A DNA stretch of 64,000 bases from Methylorubrum thiocyanatum (GCA_014138645.1 JACJIB010000003.1:310001-374000); one strand, 5' to 3'. Positions 49,470 to 58,053 are shown, counted from the stretch's first letter. Translations and numbers: made by a program. The notes: generated by a model not told the origin, from the sequence alone.

Positions 49470-49881
49470 GGACGAAATGCTCCGGACCGAAGGAAGCGGG
49501 CAGCAACTGGTCCAGCGTGTAGCGCGCCCGCAGGCCGCTGGAATCGCCCGAGAGGATCGGGGTGTCGGGGCCGGCGAATTCGCGGATGCGCTGGCGGCAG
49601 GCGCCGCAGGGCGTCACCGGGGCGGGGCTGTCGGCGAGCACGAGGATCGCGCGGATCTGCCGGCCGCCGGCGGCGATCATCGCGGCGATGGCGCCGGCCT
49701 CGGCACACGTGCCGACCGGGTAGGCGGCGTTCTCGACATTGCAGCCGGCATGGATGCGCCCGGCCTCGTCCCGCAGCGCCGCGCCGACCCGGAAGCCCGA
49801 ATAGGGCGCATGGGCCTGCCCACGCACCGCACTGGCGGCCGTGAACAGGGCATCGAGATCGGGCTCGGTCACGGGCGACAC
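49459..49881 (-). CDS. cdd: Cytidine deaminase
   Basis: Cdd deaminates cytidine and deoxycytidine to uridine forms. The 140-residue protein has APYSGFRVGAALRDEAGRI, the zinc motif HAGCNVENAAYPVGTCAEAG with a Cys-Val-Glu in place of the usual His-Ala-Glu near NVEN(A)A, and TPCGACRQRIREFAG with the two zinc Cys. Start is uncertain: GTG at 49881 or GTG at 49872, both without a clear ribosome-binding site. It is the first gene of the salvage operon and overlaps the purine phosphorylase gene by 11 bp. Confidence 0.94.
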   Translation of the reverse strand: MSPVTEPDLDALFTAASAVRGQAHAPYSGFRVGAALRDEAGRIHAGCNVENAAYPVGTCAEAGAIAAMIAAGGRQIRAILVLADSPAPVTPCGACRQRIREFAGPDTPILSGDSSGLRARYTLDQLLPASFGPEHFVHGS

Positions 49882-50017
49882 CGAAGCGAAGTGAGGCGCA
49901 TGGCCCCGTTTGGCCCGAGGGCGGGGCCGCTGTCGAGGGGCAGGCCATCGACAGCGGCGGCGGCGGCTTCTAAGGCAGTCCCGAGCGCGCACGGACGCGG
50001 CACCGGGAGCCCACACA

Positions 50018-50242
50018 ATGCTCGGACGCTACGATCGGGGACCGACTAACGGCGAGGCCAAGGTCGAGTACGGCGACGGGACCATGCGGGTGATCAAGCC
50101 GGGCACCTATGTCCGCTGCGCCGTGACCGGCGAGCCGATCGCCCTCGACGCCCTGCGCTACTGGAACGTCGACCGCCAGGAAGCCTACGCTACGCCCGAG
50201 GCGGCGATGCAGCGCCTGAAGGAGACCGGCGCGGCCCGTTGA
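50018..50242 (+). CDS. DUF2093 domain protein
   Basis: The 74-residue protein (MLGRYDRGPTNGEAKVEYGD) contains MRVIKPGTYVRCAVTGEPI and LRYWNVDRQEAYATPEAA, the pattern of DUF2093, a short family restricted largely to Alphaproteobacteria and often found beside lpxK/waaA. ATG at 50018 with GGGAG upstream sets the start. The Cys in VRCAVTGE is probably conserved. It is convergent with lpxK, 24 bp away, on the opposite strand. Function is unknown. Confidence 0.78.
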   Translation: MLGRYDRGPTNGEAKVEYGDGTMRVIKPGTYVRCAVTGEPIALDALRYWNVDRQEAYATPEAAMQRLKETGAAR

Positions 50243-50266
50243 CGGCGCGGCAAGGCCGCTCGGGCG

Positions 50267-51250
50267 TCAGGCCCGCGGGAGCGCCGCCGCGAGCTGGCGG
50301 CGCAGACCCGCCTCGTCGTCGAAGGCGAGGGCGACCGTGAGCACCGCCACGGCTCCGCGGGCCTCCGGTGGCAGACGCACCGCGTCCTTCGCCGTGGTGA
50401 CGAGGTCGCCCCCCTTGCGCGCGGCGAGCGCGGTCAGCGCCGCCCAATCCCGCGGCCGGTAGGGGTGGTGATCGGGAAAAGCCCGCTCCGCCACGATCTC
50501 GGCGCCCAAGCCCCGCAGCGTCTCGAAGAACTTCTGCGGGCGCCCGATCCCGGCGAAGGCGACGACGCGGCGGCCGGCCCAATCCGCGCCGCCCTCGGGC
50601 ACCAGCCGGGCGCGGTGGACCGGCAGGCCCTGGGCTTCCGCCTCCGCCGCCACACCCGCGCCGGCCATGCCCTCGCCGATCAGGACCAGCCCGGCGACGT
50701 GCCGCCATTGCCGCAGGAGCGGCGCCCGCAGCGGCCCGGCGGGGAAGGGCAGTCCGTTGCCGATGCCGGCACCGCCATCGATCACCGCGAGCGAGAGCGA
50801 CTTGCTCAGGCTCGGATTCTGCAGCCCGTCATCCATGACGATCACGTCGGCGCCGGAGCCGGCGCAGAGCCGGGCTCCGGCCGGCCGGTCGCGGGCGACG
50901 ACGGCGGTCGCGGCCCGCGCCAGCAGGAGCGGCTCGTCGCCCACCTCTTCCGCACGGTGCCGCGCGGGATCGACGATCACCGGCCCGGAGAGCCGGCCGC
51001 CATAGCCGCGGCTGAGGAACGCGGGCGTTCGGCCGAGATCGCGCAGGAGGTCGGCGAGCGCCAGGGCGGTCGGCGTCTTGCCGGCGCCGCCGAGGGTGAA
51101 GTTGCCGACGCACAGGACCGGGCAGGGCGGTGCCGCGCCGGGGCGGTCCATCCGATCCGCGGTCAGCCCGCCATAGATCCGCCCCACGGGAGCCAGGATC
51201 CGAGCCAGGGGATGTGTCGGCGGGCGGGACCAGAAGCCGGGCGGGCGCAT
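50267..51250 (-). CDS. lpxK: Tetraacyldisaccharide 4'-kinase
   Basis: LpxK phosphorylates the lipid A disaccharide at the 4' position with ATP on the inner membrane. The 327-residue protein starts MRPPGFWSRPPTHPLARILA and has the P-loop NFTLGGAGKTPTALALAD, LSRGYGGRLSGPVIVD, GDEPLLLARAATAVVARD and VIVMDDGLQNPSLSKSLSLA, all family landmarks. It lies 7 bp after waaA in the same operon, which delivers the 4'-phosphorylated precursor that WaaA uses. The order DUF374-waaA-lpxK is typical of Rhizobiales. Confidence 0.97.
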   Translation of the reverse strand: MRPPGFWSRPPTHPLARILAPVGRIYGGLTADRMDRPGAAPPCPVLCVGNFTLGGAGKTPTALALADLLRDLGRTPAFLSRGYGGRLSGPVIVDPARHRAEEVGDEPLLLARAATAVVARDRPAGARLCAGSGADVIVMDDGLQNPSLSKSLSLAVIDGGAGIGNGLPFPAGPLRAPLLRQWRHVAGLVLIGEGMAGAGVAAEAEAQGLPVHRARLVPEGGADWAGRRVVAFAGIGRPQKFFETLRGLGAEIVAERAFPDHHPYRPRDWAALTALAARKGGDLVTTAKDAVRLPPEARGAVAVLTVALAFDDEAGLRRQLAAALPRA

Positions 51251-51257
51251 CGCGGCT

Positions 51258-52562
51258 TCAGGCGCGCTCGCGGGCGGAGAGCTTCATCTGCGCGACATAG
51301 GGCTCGAGCACGGCGAAGGTGCGCGCCACCGCGCCCTCCAGGGGCAGGAGCGCGGCCTGTCCCCGGGCGGACATCGCCGCCAGCGCGCGCGGCTCGGCGA
51401 CCAGCGCGGCGACGGCGGCCAGGAGCGCCGCCTCGTCGGCGACCATGCGGGCGCCGTCCCCGGCATCGAGCGCACCGTAGGGCTCGTGGAAATTGTGGAC
51501 GTGCGGCCCGTGCAGGATCGCGCTTTCCAGGCGCACCGGCTCGATCGGGTTCTGGCCGCCATGCGGCACCAGCGAGCCGCCGAGGAAGACCAGCGGGCAG
51601 AGCCGGTAGAACAGACCGAGTTCGCCCAGCGTGTCGGCAACGTAGAGGTCGATCGACGGCAGCGGGCGCCCGCCCTTGGCGCGGCGGCTCACCCGCAGGC
51701 CGGCCTCAGCGGCGACCCGGGCGACCTCCTCGCCCCGGCGCGGATGGCGCGGCACGATCACCGTCAGCAGGCGCGGGAAACGCGCCTTCAAGCCGGCATG
51801 GACGCGGGCGATGACCTCGTCCTCGCCCGGATGGGTGCTGGCCGCGACCCAGACCGGCCGATCGCCGATCATGTCGCCGAGATAGGCCACCTGCTGGGCA
51901 TCGGCGGGGGGAACGGCCGAATCGTATTTGAGATTGCCGACGACGCTGATGCGCGGCGCGCCGAGCCGGGCGAAACGCTCCCCGTCCTCCCGCGTCTGCA
52001 CGAGGCAGACCGCGATCCGCGCCAGCAGCGCGCGCGCGGTGTCGGGCGAGCGCGTCCAGGCCTTGAAGGAGCGCTCCGACATCCGGCCGTTGACGAGGAC
52101 GAGCGGAATGCCGCGGCGATGCAGCGAGACGATGGTGTTGGGCCAGATCTCGGATTCGGCGACGATGGCGAGATCCGGCTGCCAATGCGCCAGGAAGCGT
52201 TCGATCCAGCGCGGCGCGTCGAGCGGCATGTACTGGTGCACCGCCCCCGCGGGCAGGCGCTTGCTCAGGAGGTCGGCAGCGCTGCGCGTGCCGGTGGTGA
52301 CGAGCACCGAGCAGCCCCGGGCGATCATGCCCTCGATCAGCCCGACGAGGGAGAGCGCCTCGCCGATGCTGGCCCCGTGCATCCAGACGAGATGGCCCAC
52401 CGGCCGCGCCCGCCCGGGCAGGCCGCGGCGCTCGGAGAGCCGGGCCGGGTCCTCCTTGCCGCGGCGCGAACGCCACGCCAGCAGGCCGGCCACCGCAGGC
52501 TCGCCGAGATAGAGGCCGTAGCGGTAGGCGCGCAGCGCCACGGGCAGCTTCGGCACCCTCAC
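51258..52562 (-). CDS. waaA: 3-deoxy-D-manno-octulosonic acid transferase
   Basis: WaaA (KdtA) adds Kdo from CMP-Kdo to lipid IVA. The 434-residue GT30 protein has an N-terminal helix region, LVWMHGASIGEALSLVGLIE (the conserved WxHxxSxGE), VLVTTGTRSAADLLSKRLP, PDLAIVAESEIWPNTIVSL, GNLKYDSAVP and FLGGSLVPHGGQNPIEPVRL with the C-terminal donor-site Glu. It starts at a GTG (52562) that overlaps the stop of the acyltransferase gene (GTGA), so the genes are translationally coupled. Mono- or bifunctional activity cannot be read. Confidence 0.96.
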   Translation of the reverse strand: MRVPKLPVALRAYRYGLYLGEPAVAGLLAWRSRRGKEDPARLSERRGLPGRARPVGHLVWMHGASIGEALSLVGLIEGMIARGCSVLVTTGTRSAADLLSKRLPAGAVHQYMPLDAPRWIERFLAHWQPDLAIVAESEIWPNTIVSLHRRGIPLVLVNGRMSERSFKAWTRSPDTARALLARIAVCLVQTREDGERFARLGAPRISVVGNLKYDSAVPPADAQQVAYLGDMIGDRPVWVAASTHPGEDEVIARVHAGLKARFPRLLTVIVPRHPRRGEEVARVAAEAGLRVSRRAKGGRPLPSIDLYVADTLGELGLFYRLCPLVFLGGSLVPHGGQNPIEPVRLESAILHGPHVHNFHEPYGALDAGDGARMVADEAALLAAVAALVAEPRALAAMSARGQAALLPLEGAVARTFAVLEPYVAQMKLSARERA

Positions 52563-53311
52563 GCCGGGCTGCCCTGCGCGTCGGGGGCGGAGGCGGCGAT
52601 CCCGACCCGGTCCGGTCGGCCGACGAGGGTGTAGGCGCGGTCGTGGACGCGGTTCAGCTCGGTCTGAACCCGCTGGCGCAGGCTATCGACTTCCTCCGGC
52701 GTGACCTCGCGGGGTACGTAGATCGGCTCGCCGAACACCATCGCGCCGCGGCCGAAGGGCAGGCCGAGGCAGGCGCGGTCCCAGGAATTGAACCGGATGT
52801 GCCGGCTCGTGACCACCGCCACCGGTACGATGGGGGCGCCGGAGAAGCGCGCCAGCATGATGATCCCGGCATCGCATACGCGGGACACCTTGGGCACATC
52901 CGCCGAGAAGGCGACGGTCTCGCCCCCCTTCAGCGCCTTCACCATCGCCCGCAGGCCCTCGGCGCCGCCCTTGGCGCGGGCATCCTTGACCACGCGCCCG
53001 CGGGCGCCGGAGGCGCGGATCACCCGCACGCCCATCCGCGTCAGGGCCATGGTGTTGATGTTGCCGTCCGGAGAGCGGGAGATGATCGTCGCGATCCGGT
53101 CGTGCGGACGGCGCATGAACGAGATCATGATGTGCTGGCCGTGCCACATCGCCGCGATGAACGGGCCGTAGCTGTCCAGCCGTGCATCGGAATCCGCCGG
53201 CTCGACGGTGAAGCGGTTGGTGCGCCGCACGAGCTGGAGATAGCCCGAGGCGACGAGGCTCAGCACCCGCTGGACACCGGGCTTGCGGCCGATGGTCTTG
53301 ATCAGGCCCAT
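52559..53311 (-). CDS. DUF374 lysophospholipid acyltransferase family protein
   Basis: The 250-residue protein starts MGLIKTIGRKPGVQRVLSL at the ATG at 53311; an upstream frame to 53365 is less likely. It carries the DUF374/LPLAT pattern: AAMWHGQHIMISFMRRPHD (the HxxxxD-like acyltransferase site appears as WHGQHIMI), TIISRSPDGNINTMAL, VKALKGGETVAFSADVP and PIVPVAVVTSRH. Membrane-associated acyl transfer in lipid A or phospholipid assembly is inferred from the family and from coupling to waaA and lpxK. Confidence 0.85.
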   Translation of the reverse strand: MGLIKTIGRKPGVQRVLSLVASGYLQLVRRTNRFTVEPADSDARLDSYGPFIAAMWHGQHIMISFMRRPHDRIATIISRSPDGNINTMALTRMGVRVIRASGARGRVVKDARAKGGAEGLRAMVKALKGGETVAFSADVPKVSRVCDAGIIMLARFSGAPIVPVAVVTSRHIRFNSWDRACLGLPFGRGAMVFGEPIYVPREVTPEEVDSLRQRVQTELNRVHDRAYTLVGRPDRVGIAASAPDAQGSPA

Positions 53312-53436
53312 GGGTTCGGACCGCCCTGTCCCGCTTCGTGCACCACGTGCCCGCCCGCCTCCCACGACGAGACGACCGGATCCGCCGGCTGTCTAGACCC
53401 GTCCGTGCGACGGACGCAACGGAGCCGGGCGCACAT

Positions 53437-53456
53437 TATAACGTATGTTATACGTT
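53437..53456. promoter_or_regulatory. Overlapping AT-rich dyads, candidate operator
   Basis: TATAAC-GTAT-GTTATA (53437-53452) and AACGTAT-GTT-ATACGTT (53440-53456) are two perfect overlapping inverted repeats in an otherwise very GC-rich gap, 75 bp before the metallophosphoesterase ATG and 125 bp before the divergent acyltransferase. They look like a regulator-binding site plus promoter -10 material. Confidence 0.5.
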
Positions 53457-53530
53457 GCAACCCCTACGCTGCGGTGCGGCAGGATGCGGATATTGACGCC
53501 GGAGCGCATTGCCGCGATGCGGGGCGACGC

Positions 53531-54481
53531 ATGTTCCGTCTCGCCCATCTCACCGATCCCCATGTCGGGCCGCTGCCGCGGCCGCGCCTGCGCCAGCTCC
53601 TGAGCAAGCGGGCGGCGGGCTACGTGAACTGGCGCCGGGGCCGCTGCCACCACCACGACATGGATCTGCTCGGCGCCCTCATCGCCGATCTGCACGGCCA
53701 GGGCGCCGATCACGTCGCCTGCACCGGCGACCTGTGCAATCTCGGCCTTCCCGACGAGTGGGAGAGCGCCCGGTTGTTTCTCGAAGCGCTTGGCCCGGCG
53801 GAGCGGGTCAGCTTCGTGCCGGGCAATCACGACGCTTATGTGCGCGGCTCGCTGGAGGGCCTGCTCGCCGCCTGCGGCGGCTGGACCGCGGCCGATGACG
53901 GGCAGAGCCGCCTGTTCCCCTATCTGCGGCGGCGCGGGCCGCTCGCCCTGGTCGGGCTGTCCTCGGCGATCCCGACCAAGCCCTTCGTTGCGAGCGGGCG
54001 CCTCGGCTCGGTGCAGATCGACGCGGCCGAGCGCCTGCTGCGCGACCTCGCCGCGGCGCCGGACCGGCCCTGCCGCGTGGTGATGATCCATCACCCGCCC
54101 CATCCGGGCGGGGCGGCCGCGGGACGCGAGTTGAAGGACGCGGCGGATTTCGCGGCGATGATCGGCCGGGCCGGGGCGGATCTGATCCTGCACGGGCACA
54201 ACCATGTCGGCTCGGTGGCCCAGATCCTCGGGCCGGACGGGCGGCCGGTGCCGGTGGTAGGCGCACCCTCGGCCTCGGCGCGCACCCTGCTCACCAACCG
54301 GCGCGCCTCCTATTACCTCTACACGGTCACACCGCACGACAGCGGCTACCGGATCGGCGTGACGGAGCGCGGCCTCGACGAGGCGGGCGGCATCGGCGAA
54401 TTGTCGGGCTTCGACATCGAGACGCCGCCGGCGGACCGGCTCGGGCTGAGCTATCGGAAACGTCGGCGGCTCCGGGGCTGA
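53531..54481 (+). CDS. Calcineurin-like metallophosphoesterase
   Basis: The 316-residue protein has the five metal-binding blocks: LTDPHVGPL (DxH), CTGDLCNLGLPDEW (GDxxN-like), FVPGNHDAY (GNHD), VMIHHPPHP (H) and LILHGHNHVGSV (GHxH). This is the CpdA-like class II arrangement; cAMP, UDP-diacylglucosamine or other phosphodiester substrates are all possible. No signal peptide, so cytosolic. ATG at 53531 is chosen over a long open frame reaching back to 52643, which overlaps the acyltransferase gene. It stands alone, divergent from the lipid A operon. Confidence 0.88.
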   Translation: MFRLAHLTDPHVGPLPRPRLRQLLSKRAAGYVNWRRGRCHHHDMDLLGALIADLHGQGADHVACTGDLCNLGLPDEWESARLFLEALGPAERVSFVPGNHDAYVRGSLEGLLAACGGWTAADDGQSRLFPYLRRRGPLALVGLSSAIPTKPFVASGRLGSVQIDAAERLLRDLAAAPDRPCRVVMIHHPPHPGGAAAGRELKDAADFAAMIGRAGADLILHGHNHVGSVAQILGPDGRPVPVVGAPSASARTLLTNRRASYYLYTVTPHDSGYRIGVTERGLDEAGGIGELSGFDIETPPADRLGLSYRKRRRLRG

Positions 54482-54516
54482 GGCGGCAGCGCCCCGATCC
54501 GCCAAGCCCTGCCCCC

Positions 54517-54993
54517 TCAGAGCGCCCCCAGCTTCGCCATGCCATTGGCCCGGGGAAGGGGGCGCAGAAGGCTCTTCACCTGCGAGAAGGGGCGCGGCCG
54601 GTTGATCACCTCGTCCAGGCGCGACCACAGGGTCTTGGGCGAGAACGGCTTGGCGATGATCTCGTTGACACCGAGCGCGATCGCCCGATCGACCACGTTG
54701 CGGCGCGGCTGGGCCAGCATCAGGATGATCGGCACCGTCGGCGAGGGCGAGGTAGCCGGGGTGCGAGCGAGGCGGATGAACTCCTCGCCCGACAGGATCG
54801 CCAGATCCCAGTCGATGATGGTGAGGTCCGGCTTGCTCTCGGCCAGCACGCCGAGCGCCTCGGCGCCGTCGGGCGCCTCCAGCACGCGCTTGATGCCGAC
54901 GCGCATGAGCATGTCGCGCACGATGCGGCGGATATAGAGGCTCTCGTCGACGACGAGGGCGGAGAGATCCGGGAAGGTCGGAGTTGCGATCAT
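54517..54993 (-). CDS. Single-domain CheY-like response regulator
   Basis: The 158-residue protein has a receiver domain at residues 10-130: LVVDESLYIRRIVRDML (acidic pair as Asp-Glu), the phospho-acceptor Asp in TIIDWDLAILSGEEF, and the conserved Lys in EIIAKPFSPKTLW. At the switch position, where Thr/Ser is usual, the sequence reads ILMLAQPRR, so Ala replaces it. A basic tail (RPFSQVKSLLRPLPRANG) replaces any output domain. It probably acts by protein contact in chemotaxis or stress signalling. No kinase is nearby; the gene converges with the metallophosphoesterase. Confidence 0.85.
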   Translation of the reverse strand: MIATPTFPDLSALVVDESLYIRRIVRDMLMRVGIKRVLEAPDGAEALGVLAESKPDLTIIDWDLAILSGEEFIRLARTPATSPSPTVPIILMLAQPRRNVVDRAIALGVNEIIAKPFSPKTLWSRLDEVINRPRPFSQVKSLLRPLPRANGMAKLGAL

Positions 54994-55401
54994 CGGCGGC
55001 CGGCGCCCGGTTCGAATCCGGAGCGTTTCACGGGCGAGGCTAAGTCGGATCGGGTTTGCGTTTCCCTAAAGCGGCGGCGGCCTGCGGGAATCATCGACAT
55101 GAATCAGCGACGGGACTCGCGGGCGAGAATCATCCGGAACTGCTGCCTCTGCGTGCAAGCGGAAATCGGAGCCGTTGCCATCCCAAACGGGGTACGTACG
55201 CAGTTTCACCGCGAAAATGCGGAGCCCGGAGCACGGATCGGTTAGAAGATCCTTGCGGTATGGACGGGATTGCGTCAGACCTGAGGCATCGCTCCCGGTG
55301 GCCGCAGCCGGGGGGATGATAGTGCGGCGCGTCGGCTGTCTCGAGATAGCGCGCACGCGGTATTCGAGACTTGGCGGGCGAACGGTTTTTGCGAGCTTTC
55401 A
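54994..55401. other. Long leader region upstream of the double cold-shock protein
   Basis: This 408 bp gap has no supported gene. Cold-shock genes often have long structured 5' leaders, so part of it is likely untranslated leader of the gene at 55402. GTACGTAC at 55192-55199 is a perfect palindrome. CCCGGTTCGAATCCGG near 55003 looks like a tRNA T-arm but no tRNA can be folded around it. The ribosome-binding site of the 55402 gene is weak. Confidence 0.35.
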
Positions 55402-56214
55402 ATGGGACGTGGTCGTGATTTCAGGGGGCCGCAGAAGCGCGGCTTCGACGAGGGTGGTTCCGAGCCGCGTTGGCCCGATGAACTCCCCCCCAGCGGCGGT
55501 GACCGCTTCGGCGGCGGCGGTGGCGGTGGCAACCGCTTCGGCGGCGGCGGCGGTTACGGCGGTGGCGGCGGCGGCTTCGACCGCGGCCCGGCCCGCGCAG
55601 CGGCGGCTCCGACGGGACCGGAGCGTGACGCGACGGTCAAGTGGTTCAACAAGGAGAAGGGCTTCGGCTTCGTGGAGCTCGGCGACGGCTCCGGCGATGC
55701 CTTCCTCCACATCCGCGCGGTCGAAGCCGCCGGTCACGACGACCTCCTTCCCGGCACGCGCCTGACGGTTCAGACTGCCCAGGGGCAGAAGGGTCCGCAG
55801 GTCACCGCCGTGAACAGCGTCGACACCTCCACGGCCGAGGCGGCTCCGCCCCGGCGCGAAGGCCCGCGCTTCGGCGGCGGCGACCGCTTCGGTGGCGGCG
55901 GCGATCGCTTCGGCGGTGGCGACCGCTTCGGCGGCGGTGGCCGTGATCGCTTCGGCGGCGGTGGCGGCGGCGGTGGCGGCGGGCGTTTCGCCTCCGGCCC
56001 GTCGGTCGAGATGACCGGCACCGTGAAGTGGTACGATCCGGCCAAGGGCTTCGGCTTCGTCTCGGTGAACGACGGCGGCAAGGACGTGTTCGTGCACCGC
56101 TCGGCGCTCTCCCGTGCCGGCCTCGACTCCCTGGCCGAAGGCCAGCAGGTCACCCTCGGCGTGGTCGAGGGCCAGAAGGGCCGCGAGGCTTCCAGCATCA
56201 CCGTCGATTACTGA
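55402..56214 (+). CDS. Double cold-shock-domain protein with Gly-rich linkers
   Basis: The 270-residue RNA-binding protein has two cold-shock domains. CSD1 (about residues 75-140) has DATVKWFNKEKGFGFVELGD and DAFLHIRAVEAAG. CSD2 (about 200-268) has GTVKWYDPAKGFGFVSVNDG and DVFVHRSALSRAG. Both keep the RNP1 (KGFGFV) and RNP2 (DVFVH-type) motifs. The N-terminus and the linker are built of GGDRFGGGG-type repeats, a disordered Gly/Phe/Arg region like eukaryotic FUS-like tails. Double-CSD proteins are typical of Rhizobiales; the length of the Gly-rich linkers is unusual. A clear terminator follows. Confidence 0.9.
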   Translation: MGRGRDFRGPQKRGFDEGGSEPRWPDELPPSGGDRFGGGGGGGNRFGGGGGYGGGGGGFDRGPARAAAAPTGPERDATVKWFNKEKGFGFVELGDGSGDAFLHIRAVEAAGHDDLLPGTRLTVQTAQGQKGPQVTAVNSVDTSTAEAAPPRREGPRFGGGDRFGGGGDRFGGGDRFGGGGRDRFGGGGGGGGGGRFASGPSVEMTGTVKWYDPAKGFGFVSVNDGGKDVFVHRSALSRAGLDSLAEGQQVTLGVVEGQKGREASSITVDY

Positions 56215-56239
56215 TCGACGCCTGACAGTTTGATGGAAG

Positions 56240-56263
56240 CGGCGGCCTCACGGCCGCCGTTTT
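56240..56263 (+). terminator. Rho-independent terminator after the cold-shock gene
   Basis: CGGCGGCC and GGCCGCCG form a perfect 8-bp stem with a TCAC loop, followed by TTTT and CGTTT, 25 bp after the stop codon. Confidence 0.85.
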
Positions 56264-56376
56264 CGTTTGGCGCCATGGCGGCGCGATCGCATCGTCCCGG
56301 AGGGTGGTGGCCGGCTTTCGGAGGAAGACGGTGCCTACAAAAGGCGCCGGCCGGCAGAGATCATGATGGGAACGCG

Positions 56377-56616
56377 ATGCGTCGGACCGTGAGCGCGCTC
56401 GGCCTGCTTCTCCTATGCGCCGCACCGGCCGCGGCGGAAGACTTCACCGGCTTCTATGCCGGCGTGAATGCGGGCTGGGCGTTCGAGCGCGGCGGCCCTC
56501 GCGACGCCCCCGGCCTGCCGGGCTCGGCGAAGCCGGAGGACGGACTACCACCGAGCGTGGCACGGGTTCAGGAGCGTCGACGGCCGGAGACCTCGCCGCC
56601 GTCCGGACGGCGCTGA
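56377..56616 (+). CDS. Short secreted porin-like remnant or small protein
   Basis: The 79-residue product has a signal peptide (MRRTVSALGLLLLCAAPAAA) and then DFTGFYAGVNAGWAFERGGP, which is the usual N-terminus of Rhizobiales Omp25/Omp31-type outer-membrane barrel proteins. The barrel is missing: a Pro/Arg-rich tail ends the protein. It may be a truncated porin or a small protein of its own. It is convergent with the aminopeptidase gene, whose stop is 27 bp away. Confidence 0.5.
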   Translation: MRRTVSALGLLLLCAAPAAAEDFTGFYAGVNAGWAFERGGPRDAPGLPGSAKPEDGLPPSVARVQERRRPETSPPSGRR

Positions 56617-56643
56617 ACCCGATCGCGGAAGCCCGCCCGCGCG

Positions 56644-58053
56644 TCAGGGCTTACGCCCGTAGCGCTCGGCCACGAGGGCGTAAGCGAGGCGAGCGGTCTG
56701 CACCTCGCCGCCCTCCGGCCGTCCGGGCTTGGTCGAGGGATTCCAGCCATAGAGATCGAAATGCACGTGCGCCCGAGTCCGGCGCACGAAGCGGCGCAGG
56801 AACAGGGCGGCGGTGATCGCCCCGGCAAAACCGCCCCCCGGCGCGTTGTTGAGGTCGGCGACCTTCGAATCGAGCTGGCCGGCGTAGGGCGCGTGCAGCG
56901 GCAGGCGCCAGACCGGATCGTTGACCCGTCGGCCCGCTGCGGCGACCGCGCCCGCCAGCGCCTCGTCCTCGGTGAAGAAGGCCGGCAGGTCGGGGCCCAA
57001 AGCCACGCGGGCGGCGCCGGTCAGCGTCGCGAAATCGAGGATGAGGTCGGGCGCATCGGCATCGGCCAGATCCAGGGCGTCGGCGAGGATCAGGCGCCCC
57101 TCCGCATCGGTGTTGCCGATCTCGACGGTGAGGCCGGCGCGGGAGCGGATGATGTCGCCGGGGCGGAAGGCGTCGCCGGCGATCGCGTTCTCGACGCTCG
57201 GCACGATCAGCCGAAGGCGCACGGGCAGATCCGCGCCCATGATCATCTCGGCCGCCGCCAGGGCCGCGGCGGCCCCGCCCATGTCCTTCTTCATCAGCAG
57301 CATGTTGGAGGCGGGCTTGATGTCGAGCCCGCCGGTATCGAACACGACCCCCTTGCCGACCAGCGTCACACGCGGCGCGTCCGCCGGCCCCCAAGTCAGG
57401 TCGATGAGCCGGGGCGCCCGCGGCGAGGCGGCGCCGACCGCGTGGACGAGCGGAAACTCCTTTTCCAGGGCCTCGCCGACGGTCACGGCCACCGCCGCGC
57501 CGAACCGCTCGGCCAGAGCCCGCACCGCCGCCTCGATCTCGGCGGGGCCGAGATCATTGGCGGGAGTGTTGACGAGGTCACGTCCGGCCGCGACCGCCGC
57601 GGCGACCCGCCCGACCGCCACCGCATCGACGCCATGTGGCGCGACGAGGCGCGGGCGCGGCTCGCCCGGCTTGCGGTAGCGCTCGAACCGGTAGCTGCCG
57701 AGCAGCCACGCCAGGGCCGCCTCGCCCGCATCGAAGCCGTCCGTGGGCTCGAAGCGGTAATCGCCCGCGGGCAGGGCGCCCGGCAGCTTGCCGGCGAGGA
57801 AGCGGTCGTGGCCCGCCGCGTTCGTATCGCCGAGGCCGAACAGCACGAGGCCGAGCCCGCCATCCTCACCCGGCAGGAGTGCGATGCGCCCGGCCTTCGG
57901 CGCAAAGCCGGTGGCGGCGGCGAAGCTGCGCTGGAGCGGCGGCAGGCCGGACTCGACGGCTTTCCATCCCTCCGCCGAGACGCAGCGGATCGGGACCGCG
58001 CCCGCGGCTGCGTCCAGAAGAGCTGGTCCGTGCGGAATCTGCGCTGGGGTCAT
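56644..58053 (-). CDS. Leucyl aminopeptidase family (M17) protein
   Basis: The 469-residue protein removes N-terminal residues from peptides with two metal ions. It has VGKGVVFDTGGLDIKP with metal-binding Asp, NMLLMKKDMGGAAAAL with catalytic Lys, the family signature EIGNTDAEGRLILADAL with Asp/Glu metal ligands and Arg, and DFATLTGAARVALGPDLPAF. The N-terminal domain of about 170 residues is poorly conserved. Start ATG at 58053. It could be called pepA or pepB; I leave the symbol open. Divergent from the TPR gene across 96 bp. Confidence 0.93.
   Translation of the reverse strand: MTPAQIPHGPALLDAAAGAVPIRCVSAEGWKAVESGLPPLQRSFAAATGFAPKAGRIALLPGEDGGLGLVLFGLGDTNAAGHDRFLAGKLPGALPAGDYRFEPTDGFDAGEAALAWLLGSYRFERYRKPGEPRPRLVAPHGVDAVAVGRVAAAVAAGRDLVNTPANDLGPAEIEAAVRALAERFGAAVAVTVGEALEKEFPLVHAVGAASPRAPRLIDLTWGPADAPRVTLVGKGVVFDTGGLDIKPASNMLLMKKDMGGAAAALAAAEMIMGADLPVRLRLIVPSVENAIAGDAFRPGDIIRSRAGLTVEIGNTDAEGRLILADALDLADADAPDLILDFATLTGAARVALGPDLPAFFTEDEALAGAVAAAGRRVNDPVWRLPLHAPYAGQLDSKVADLNNAPGGGFAGAITAALFLRRFVRRTRAHVHFDLYGWNPSTKPGRPEGGEVQTARLAYALVAERYGRKP

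Noticed and set aside
54999..55022. tRNA-like T-arm (GGTTCGAATCC)
   Set aside because: No acceptor, D or anticodon stem can be built upstream and no CCA end follows.
55850..55990. Direct repeats in GC-rich DNA resembling a tandem repeat array
   Set aside because: They are codons for the GGDRFGGG linker of the cold-shock protein.
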